A DNA stretch of 5,823 nucleotides. Origin: Gallionellaceae bacterium (lineage in GTDB: Bacteria; Pseudomonadota; Gammaproteobacteria; Burkholderiales; Gallionellaceae). The DNA lies in assembly GCA_003151655.1 (NCBI GenBank), contig PLYB01000136.1, positions 342 through 6,164 of the forward strand, read 5' to 3'. Under the pieces are notes generated by a model. It had not been told where the DNA came from. It saw only the letters and a list, made by a program, of their open reading frames with translations, and did not search any database. Below are positions 1 through 4,740 of the stretch, one piece after another. How positions within the stretch are numbered: the first letter of the stretch is position 1; every line of letters starts with the position of its first letter. Made by a program: the position numbers and the translations under genes.

Positions 1-899
1 CGAAGCGCATGCTCATTATCGGCGGCGGTATCATCGGTTTGGAAATGGGCACGGTGTACGACGCACTTGGCTCGAAGATTTCCGTGGTTGAGTTGATGGA
101 TCAACTCATGCCGGGCGCGGACAAAGATTTGGTCAAGCCGCTGCACACCCGCATCGCCAAACGTTACGAGGCTATTTACCTAAAGACTAAGGTCACCAAG
201 ATCGAAGCTTTAAAAGAAGGCTTAAAAGTCACTTTCGAAGGCGAACAAGCGCCCGAACCGCAACTCTACGACCGCGTGCTGATGGCCGTTGGTCGTCGTC
301 CGAACGGGCGCGAGATCGCTGCCGAAGTAGCCGGTTTGATTGTGAACGAGCGCGGTTTTATTCCGGTGGACAAACAGATGCGCACCAATGTGCCGCACAT
401 CTTCGCCATCGGCGACATCGTAGGCGACCCGATGCTGGCACACAAGGCAGTGCATGAAGGCAAAGTCGCGGCAGAAAACATCGCCGGACACAAATCTTTC
501 TTCGAACCACTGACCATTCCATCCGTCGCTTACACCGACCCTGAAATCGCATGGATGGGGCTAACTGAAACGCAAGCCAAAGCGCAAGGTGTCGAGTACG
601 AGAAAGCATCGTTCCCGTGGGCAGCTTCCGGTCGTGCGCTTTCCATTGCACGTGAAGAGGGCACCACCAAAGTACTGCTCGATCCAACATCACGCCGCAT
701 CTTGGGCATGGGCATCGTCGGCGTAAACGCGGGCGAACTGATTGCTGAAGGCGTGTTGGCACTGGAGATGGGCGCAGACATGGAAGACATCGGTCTGACT
801 ATCCACCCGCACCCGACCTTGTCGGAAACCTTGTGCTTTGCCGCAGAAATGGCGGAAGGTACGATTACCGATTTACTGCCCCCGAAGAAAAAACGCTAA
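1..899 (+). CDS. lpdA: Dihydrolipoamide dehydrogenase (E3), 5'-truncated by window edge
   Basis: This flavoprotein reoxidises the dihydrolipoyl groups of the pyruvate, 2-oxoglutarate or glycine-cleavage complexes and passes electrons to NAD+ in the cytoplasm. The frame is open from base 3 (codons for Lys-Arg precede the ATG at 9), so the ATG is internal. About 298 residues of a protein usually near 470 are visible; the FAD-binding N-terminus with the redox CxxxxC lies outside. Numbering from the ATG: the NAD-binding GGGIIGLEMG loop is at residues 5-14, the second FAD motif TNVPHIFAIGDIVGDPMLAH is near 125-144, and the dimerisation domain begins near PSVAYTDPEIAWMGLTE. The catalytic pair is His268 and Glu273 in HPHPTLSE. 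The tail ends with ITDLLPPKKKR, very like E. coli Lpd. Many betaproteobacterial E3 proteins carry an N-terminal lipoyl domain; whether this one does cannot be seen. No intrinsic terminator follows; a repeat element starts 8 bp after the stop. Confidence 0.96.
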   Translation, partial: KRMLIIGGGIIGLEMGTVYDALGSKISVVELMDQLMPGADKDLVKPLHTRIAKRYEAIYLKTKVTKIEALKEGLKVTFEGEQAPEPQLYDRVLMAVGRRPNGREIAAEVAGLIVNERGFIPVDKQMRTNVPHIFAIGDIVGDPMLAHKAVHEGKVAAENIAGHKSFFEPLTIPSVAYTDPEIAWMGLTETQAKAQGVEYEKASFPWAASGRALSIAREEGTTKVLLDPTSRRILGMGIVGVNAGELIAEGVLALEMGADMEDIGLTIHPHPTLSETLCFAAEMAEGTITDLLPPKKKR

Positions 900-906
900 A
901 TCAAAA

Positions 907-1041
907 TCCACCACAGAGGCACAGAGACACAGAGTTAAACTAATGCAAAGCTATCATTCACCCAAACATATTGAGACGGTGATCATGCTGAATTCTGCAT
1001 TTTGGTTTGTTTTTCTCTGTGCCTCTGTGTCTCTGTGGTGA
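907..1041. repeat. Inverted-repeat element with CACAGAGR tandem arms (MITE-like)
   Basis: Two 27-bp arms, 908-934 and 1015-1041, are reverse complements at 24 of 27 positions. Each arm is itself a short tandem array with an 8-bp period (CACAGAGG, CACAGAGA, CACAGAG). The ~80-bp centre is AT-richer; next to the arms it shows weaker extra complementarity (AAAC..ATGCA on the left against TGCAT..GGTTT on the right). There is no coding potential: the open frame that crosses it only translates the repeat. Arms of this type (CCACAGAGRCACAGAG) recur, as I remember, as dispersed repeats in environmental proteobacterial genomes and produce spurious 'TTEAQRHR' peptides. Copies elsewhere in this genome cannot be checked here. 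It fills the whole gap between lpdA and the yqaA-like gene. Confidence 0.8.
1037..1041 (+). promoter_or_regulatory. Candidate Shine-Dalgarno GGTGA supplied by the repeat end
   Basis: GGTGA matches the right half of the extended anti-SD complement (GGAGGTGATC) and lies 6 nt before the TTG at 1048. It is the only SD-like sequence near that start, and it consists of the last five bases of the inverted-repeat arm. Its TGA is also the in-frame stop (1039-1041) that closes the reading frame upstream, so translation cannot start any earlier. Pairing is modest, so this is a plausible rather than a strong site. Confidence 0.45.
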
Positions 1042-1047
1042 ATCGGT

Positions 1048-1470
1048 TTGGACACCCTCACCCATTTCTTCACCAGCGACCTGAGCCTGTGGGGTCTATT
1101 CATCTCCAGCCTGCTCGGAGCCACGCTGCTGCCGGGCGGCTCCGAGTTGGTACTGGTCGGCGTATTAAAGCTTCATCCTGAGTTATTCTGGCCCGCGCTG
1201 TTGCTTGGCACTCTCGGCAACACCATAGGCGGAATGATTTCGTTCGGCATGGGGCGAATGCTGCCCGAGTCACAAAAAATCAGCCATGTAGACAAAGTTC
1301 GGCGTTACGGCACGCCCGCATTGTTGTTCGCGTGGGCTCCACTGGTCGGTGATGCGCTCTGTGTCGCGGCAGGATGGCTGCGCCTTAACCCATTTTATGC
1401 TGCATTGTTTATGTTAATCGGCAAGTTTGCGCGCTATGCAGTTATCGCTTCCATGCTTCCGTCAAGCTGA
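1048..1470 (+). CDS. yqaA: YqaA-family inner-membrane protein (DedA/VTT superfamily)
   Basis: A 140-residue polytopic inner-membrane protein. Its precise job is unknown; the wider DedA/VTT superfamily is linked to lipid flipping and membrane homeostasis. It matches E. coli YqaA in length (about 142) and motif order: SLLGATLLPGGSELVLVG at residues 21-38, LGTLGNTIGGMISFGMGR at 53-70, RRYGTPALLFAWAPLVGD at 85-102, then AGWLRLNPF and GKFARY near 125-130. Hydrophobic segments lie near 14-40, 46-68, 88-110 and 114-136. The start is TTG at 1048: an in-frame TGA lies at 1039-1041, the first in-frame ATG is only at residue 63, and a TTG start gives the expected N-terminus. The upstream region is entirely repeat element, so the gene is read either through from lpdA or from a promoter inside the repeat. 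Family assignment is firm; start and regulation are less so. Confidence 0.88.
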   Translation: MDTLTHFFTSDLSLWGLFISSLLGATLLPGGSELVLVGVLKLHPELFWPALLLGTLGNTIGGMISFGMGRMLPESQKISHVDKVRRYGTPALLFAWAPLVGDALCVAAGWLRLNPFYAALFMLIGKFARYAVIASMLPSS

Positions 1471-1535
1471 GAGCCAACATATCCATTGCCGCAATTGGCG
1501 TATATTTTCCGCCGGAATGTTCCAATCAGTTTATC

Positions 1536-1541
1536 GGGGAG
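1536..1541 (+). promoter_or_regulatory. Ribosome binding site GGGGAG of the barrel gene
   Basis: GGGGAG sits 5 nt before the ATG at 1547 and fixes that codon as the start. The longer open frame reaching back to 1427 overlaps the end of the yqaA-like gene, has no such site, and would place 40 non-hydrophobic residues before an otherwise perfect signal peptide. A TATATT at 1501-1506 could be a -10 box, but I see no convincing -35 partner. Confidence 0.8.
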
Positions 1542-1546
1542 AAATA

Positions 1547-2047
1547 ATGAAAAAATTGCTATTTGCCTTTTCGCTGTCCGCCGCTATTGCGATGCCTGCC
1601 ATGGCTGCTGATCAGTCCAAGTTGAGTGTGGGTGCGGGTTACGGCTTTAACTATAACGGCGTGCTTTCCTTGCATGCAGACTATGACATTGCAGATCAGG
1701 TCAACAACGCTCCGGTAAAGGCACGCTTTGGCTATGACAGTTACTCCAGAGATTATGCGGGACCTTCAAGCTATTCTTGGGGATATAACGTTTTCTATGC
1801 CGGGGCATATTACGACTTTAACAAGCAGCTCAAACTGGACAATAAAATTCATCCTTATGCCGGATTGGGTTTGGGCTTCGGCACCGTCTCTTGCTCAGGC
1901 ACCCCGTGCAACGGGCTTGCCAGCCCCACCGTCGGAGGGCTTTACGTTCTTATCGGCTTGCAATATGACGTGAAACCCGATGTCAGTCTGGAAGCCAACA
2001 TCAACGGCTGGAACGGATTATCACTTGGTGCTAATTACAAGTTTTAA
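1547..2047 (+). CDS. Small outer-membrane beta-barrel protein
   Basis: A 166-residue secreted protein. Residues 1-20 (MKKLLFAFSLSAAIAMPAMA) form a classic Sec signal peptide with an A-M-A cleavage site before ADQ. The mature ~146 residues alternate polar and aromatic/hydrophobic positions typical of transmembrane beta strands (LSVGAGYGF, LSLHADYDI, VKARFGYDSY, NVFYAGAYYDF, IHPYAGLGLGFG, GGLYVLIGLQYDV, VSLEANING, LSLGANYKF). It ends in Phe, the usual C-terminal signal for the BAM insertion machinery. Size and strand count suggest an eight-stranded barrel of the OmpX/OmpW/OprF-N general type; I cannot name a subfamily. Cys116 and Cys121 flank a short SGTP turn and probably form a disulfide in an extracellular or periplasmic loop. 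The gene is preceded by 76 bp of noncoding DNA after the yqaA-like gene and converges with the DUF4105 gene. Its ligand or role cannot be told from sequence. Confidence 0.85.
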   Translation: MKKLLFAFSLSAAIAMPAMAADQSKLSVGAGYGFNYNGVLSLHADYDIADQVNNAPVKARFGYDSYSRDYAGPSSYSWGYNVFYAGAYYDFNKQLKLDNKIHPYAGLGLGFGTVSCSGTPCNGLASPTVGGLYVLIGLQYDVKPDVSLEANINGWNGLSLGANYKF

Positions 2048-2058
2048 TTCCAAATAAT

Positions 2059-2086
2059 CCATTTGAACGTAGGCCGGTTTTAACCG
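2059..2086. repeat. Degenerate copy of the GTAGG palindromic repeat
   Basis: CCATTTGAACGTAGGCCGG at 2059-2077 repeats CCATTAGAACGTAGGTCGG at 2094-2112, spaced exactly 35 bp, with two mismatches in 19. The copy ends in a short hairpin, CGGTT (2075-2079) with AACCG (2082-2086), followed by ATATTTTCC. It could act as a weak terminator for the barrel gene ending at 2047, but the stem is only 5 bp. Confidence 0.6.
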
Positions 2087-2090
2087 ATAT

Positions 2091-2167
2091 TTTCCATTAG
2101 AACGTAGGTCGGGCTTCAGCCCGACATGTCGGGTTGAAACCCGACCTACAATCAAAAATAATGGAAA
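2091..2167. repeat. Nested palindromic repeat (REP-like) between convergent genes
   Basis: The core 2104-2149 contains two perfect 8-bp hairpins side by side: GTCGGGCT/AGCCCGAC (2108-2115 with 2118-2125) and GTCGGGTT/AACCCGAC (2128-2135 with 2138-2145). The ends of the core also pair with each other over 10 bp (GTAGGTCGGG 2104-2113 with CCCGACCTAC 2140-2149), so one long stem or two small hairpins can form. Outside a 4/9-nt internal loop, a further 9-bp pair TTTCCATTA (2091-2099) and TAATGGAAA (2159-2167) closes the structure. There is no U-tract, so it is not a classic terminator, but it lies where both convergent transcripts end and may stabilise or stop them. GTAGGTCGGG palindromes are, as I recall, a widespread dispersed repeat type; copy number here is unknown. 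Confidence 0.8.
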
Positions 2168-4080
2168 TACGCCAACTGCACATCGGTGAAGTTGCGTGAA
2201 GTATCAAGCGTATTACTCAGCGTCTGGCGCACCACGTTCAAGCGCACATTGTTCTGATTATTAAACACATCCCAAGCCAGACTCGCTGTCAGCTTGTACA
2301 ACCAGGCATCTTGCTGATCGCCCAGTGCATTCCAATAAGTGTTGGAGATTATTTCAGTACGCAGCCTTGGCGTAATCGACCATATTGCCCCTAGCGTGGG
2401 TCCCACGGCCAAGTAGGATGATGAATTCAGGCTGGTCACGCTGTCCGCCAACATATAGCCGCGCGCTTCGTCGCTTAAGGTATAGCTTTTGCCTGTGGCC
2501 GCTTGAATGCGTAGCGCGGTGGGCGCAAGCCCGTCGTTTTGTAAAACTTCGCGCCGGATGGAGACATTCAATTTAATCGTCATCGGCTTGAACCATTCTG
2601 TCTGCACCGAAGGAGAGAACACATCGAACAAATCCAGACGCTGAAAACGAACTTGATTGGCATTTAAACGCAGGTACAAGTCGCCGAGATTAGTGCTTGC
2701 CCCTTGCGCAAAACCGCTCTGCGGATCGAGGCTATCGTGATACCCCCCGCGCAGATTGAGTTGCGCGTAGGATGCCGTATCGACTTGACCTGTTGCCAAG
2801 CCGATGCGTGCCGAGCCATGCCCCTCGTCCGGGCGCTCAGCGGGTGGCTCTTTATCTTGGTAGGTCGACTCGGCATCGACCTTGCTGCGTACACCTGAGA
2901 GAAGCAACTGGCGAGCGCTAATCGCGTCTGCTTCCGCTTCGGAGTGTTTCTGGTTGCGCTGATATCGGGAGATGCCGAGACTCAAATCCAAAATCCGCGC
3001 CTGTTGCGTGGCGCTCAATGCCGCCAAAGATGACAGTGCATTGTCATCGTCCAGCAATACCAACGCATATTTTTTTTCTGCTGCTGAAGCCGAGTCATAG
3101 TTTTGCACCAGCGTGTTGTATTGCGATGGCCGGTAATGAATATCCTCAACTAGGCCGGGTTGCTGCTGAATCAGCTTAACCATGTCGAGAGGAATAAACC
3201 AGGGTTTGGCTTGCTCGATCAGATTCAAACTCGGGCGCGCCGCCTCAAAAGTGGCCAGCAACATCAAAGCGCAATTGTCATCGAAGAAATAATAGTTCAT
3301 GTAGGTGAAACTTTGCTCCCAAATGAAGGCGAGCATGCGCTCGACCTCCTCTCCGCTCAAATTGGTTTGATATTCCCACAGGTCGCGATTTTCCAAATCC
3401 GAATATTCCCGCATTTTCATGTAATACGGCACGAACACAAAATCGCCCGGATAATCGCCAAACAAACTCCGCACCAGAAACAATGCGCCACTTCCCTCAC
3501 TGCCCTGAACTGAATATCCCACTGTTGAATCGGTAAGGCGATGGTATTGACCGGGCTTGTCACTATCAAAACGAATGAAGGCATGTCCATACATCGAGGC
3601 CGGACTATTCAGATAGACCGAAGCAAAAATGAGAGAGACTCGATGCGTGGCGATGCCCGATTTCCATTTTTCAAAACCTTCGCAAGGTATCGGCGTATAG
3701 CTGAAGCCCAATTCTTTCATACTGCGGCTCAAGAATTGATAGCGCGCAATCCAACGACAAACGTTGGGCTGACGACTACTTTTCGCCATTGAATCATCAT
3801 ATGCTCCGCGAATGGTCGCCGCTAACTCGGCTTGCGGATCATGCTGCCCGTTGGCTGCCAAAAAATAGCTTGGATCATCTATCCGGCTGGTTATACCAGC
3901 CATCGTAGCGTGATACAGATTGATCTTGCGCCACTCAGCACGCTGCGCAAGCTGCGCCTGATTCGCCAAGTTCAGCATCTTTGCGATTTCTGCTGCATGC
4001 TGCACAGAAAGTTCATCCGCTTCGGCTGGAATAACGAGCGACAGCAAGAGCAAATAGCAAATTAATATTGAGTATTTCAT
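2152..4080 (-). CDS. Secreted DUF4105 (Lnb_N) protein with C-terminal outer-membrane barrel
   Basis: A 642-residue protein of unknown function. Residues 1-21 form a signal peptide (cleavage AEA before DEL). Residues ~22-130 are a helical region with the family's CRWIARYQFL motif (Cys108). The DUF4105/Lnb_N core follows: FASVYLNSPASMYGHAFIRF (residues 152-171, His166) and NYYFFDDNCALML (262-274, Cys270), with ARPSL just after. Residues from ~420 alternate like beta strands (ARIGLATG, YAQLNLRGGY, LYLRLNANQVRF, LAVGPTLGAIWS, LYKLTASLAWDVF, VRLNVVRQTL, VQLAYFHYF). The protein ends in Phe, so I infer an outer-membrane barrel that anchors a periplasmic domain. The mature protein has only three Cys: 108 and 133 could pair, leaving Cys270 free. 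The ATG at 4080 is the first possible start (an in-frame TAG lies upstream) but has no clear Shine-Dalgarno. It follows a DUF3015 gene on the same strand with a terminator between them. Domain name is confident; the enzymatic idea is inference. Confidence 0.85.
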   Translation of the reverse strand: MKYSILICYLLLLSLVIPAEADELSVQHAAEIAKMLNLANQAQLAQRAEWRKINLYHATMAGITSRIDDPSYFLAANGQHDPQAELAATIRGAYDDSMAKSSRQPNVCRWIARYQFLSRSMKELGFSYTPIPCEGFEKWKSGIATHRVSLIFASVYLNSPASMYGHAFIRFDSDKPGQYHRLTDSTVGYSVQGSEGSGALFLVRSLFGDYPGDFVFVPYYMKMREYSDLENRDLWEYQTNLSGEEVERMLAFIWEQSFTYMNYYFFDDNCALMLLATFEAARPSLNLIEQAKPWFIPLDMVKLIQQQPGLVEDIHYRPSQYNTLVQNYDSASAAEKKYALVLLDDDNALSSLAALSATQQARILDLSLGISRYQRNQKHSEAEADAISARQLLLSGVRSKVDAESTYQDKEPPAERPDEGHGSARIGLATGQVDTASYAQLNLRGGYHDSLDPQSGFAQGASTNLGDLYLRLNANQVRFQRLDLFDVFSPSVQTEWFKPMTIKLNVSIRREVLQNDGLAPTALRIQAATGKSYTLSDEARGYMLADSVTSLNSSSYLAVGPTLGAIWSITPRLRTEIISNTYWNALGDQQDAWLYKLTASLAWDVFNNQNNVRLNVVRQTLSNTLDTSRNFTDVQLAYFHYF

Positions 4081-4097
4081 ACCGGTACTGAGCTAAT

Positions 4098-4127
4098 AAA
4101 AAACCGAGGGAAGCCCCTCGGTTTTTT
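4098..4127 (-). terminator. Strong intrinsic terminator after the DUF3015 gene
   Basis: A perfect 13-bp inverted repeat, 4098-4110 (AAAAAACCGAGGG) with 4115-4127, has a 4-nt loop at 4111-4114. On the minus strand this reads as a CCGAGGG-type stem followed by six U residues, a textbook rho-independent terminator. It begins 18 bp after the DUF3015 stop. The A/T tracts on both sides would also let it work in the plus direction. Its U-tract ends only 17 bp before the ATG of the next minus-strand gene, leaving no room for a promoter between them. Confidence 0.93.
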
Positions 4128-4145
4128 GTTTGATGCCAACATCAA

Positions 4146-4613
4146 TCAGGAAACGAAAGCCTGCAAAGTCTTATTCATCTCATCCTGAATCGCATCAGCA
4201 GATTGATGGCTGAAAATCGTAATCTGATTTGACTTCAGCGCAGCTATTGCCGCAGTACGGTTGGCTTCTTTAACGCCGAACATTTCCACCAACACATCCA
4301 GACGATCCCCTTTCCCTTGGGCGACTTCGATTGCCAGTTCAGGCTTATTGAATTCGATGAAGTCGGCGATTTTACCTCTGAGAGAGGCTCCCGCCGGGCA
4401 ATTCAAAATCCCAAATGTCATGGACACGGTGTTGAGTGTTGTGGTGTTGGTTGTCATGGCAAACAAGTTATATAGCAAACCTGTCGAGTTTTGAAAAATC
4501 ATCGTACCGATACCGCAACCGACTGCGTCTTGAGTGGACGATGCTTGTGCTCCTGTTGCGGACAACACGGTCAGGGAAAGAACGAACGCAATGCTGGATA
4601 GTGCTTTTTTCAT
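4146..4613 (-). CDS. Secreted DUF3015 family protein
   Basis: A 155-residue exported protein of unknown function. Residues 1-24 form a Sec signal peptide (AQA before SSTQ). The mature part begins with the family signature DAVGCGIGTMIFQNSTG (residues 29-45), then a Thr/Asn-rich stretch (TTNTTTLNTVSMTFGI), then NCPAG with Cys72, and finally a helical half with alternating charged residues (GDRLDVLVEMFGV, QDEMNKTLQAFV). Cys33 and Cys72 are the only mature cysteines and probably form a disulfide. There are no membrane segments after the signal and no lipobox, so it is likely soluble in the periplasm. The start at 4613 is supported by AAGGGA 6 nt upstream (4620-4625). The 127 bp upstream, back to the peptidase stop, must hold its promoter if it has its own, though I see no convincing -35/-10 pair. 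It is immediately followed by a terminator and then the DUF4105 gene; the pairing suggests a shared envelope role, as inference. Confidence 0.88.
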   Translation of the reverse strand: MKKALSSIAFVLSLTVLSATGAQASSTQDAVGCGIGTMIFQNSTGLLYNLFAMTTNTTTLNTVSMTFGILNCPAGASLRGKIADFIEFNKPELAIEVAQGKGDRLDVLVEMFGVKEANRTAAIAALKSNQITIFSHQSADAIQDEMNKTLQAFVS

Positions 4614-4740
4614 ATTTAATCCCTTGAGTGTGAGAAAACTTGCATCAATGCTACAGCCCGAAATTTAACATAGCTGAACAAAATTCAATAGCCATCGCCC
4701 GATAAACTGTTGACGAAACGTGGCTTTGAAGAGACGTGCA

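Noticed and set aside
222..790. Several minus-strand open frames of 83-134 residues inside lpdA
   Set aside because: They are antisense to a well-conserved enzyme, mutually overlapping, and without any domain-like sequence.
838..1041. 67-residue open frame across the end of lpdA and the inverted repeat
   Set aside because: It overlaps lpdA out of frame and then translates the CACAGAG arms (TTEAQRHR and LCASVSLW), a common artefact of this repeat type.
907..1041. Possible CRISPR array because of short repeated units
   Set aside because: Units are 8 bp, contiguous and in inverted arms; there are no regular 30-40-bp spacers and no cas genes.
1427..1546. Longer N-terminus for the barrel protein starting at 1427
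   Set aside because: It would overlap the yqaA-like gene by 44 bp and bury the signal peptide 40 residues in; the strong GGGGAG site points to 1547.
3160..3513. 117-residue plus-strand open frame inside the DUF4105 gene
   Set aside because: Antisense shadow of the conserved DUF4105 core, with no family resemblance and no supported start.
4614..4740. Promoter or terminator in the gap between the peptidase and DUF3015 genes
   Set aside because: Only a TTGAAT with a TAAATT at a poor 15-bp spacing is visible on the minus strand, and only very short hairpins (ATCG-GG-CGAT); none is good enough to annotate.
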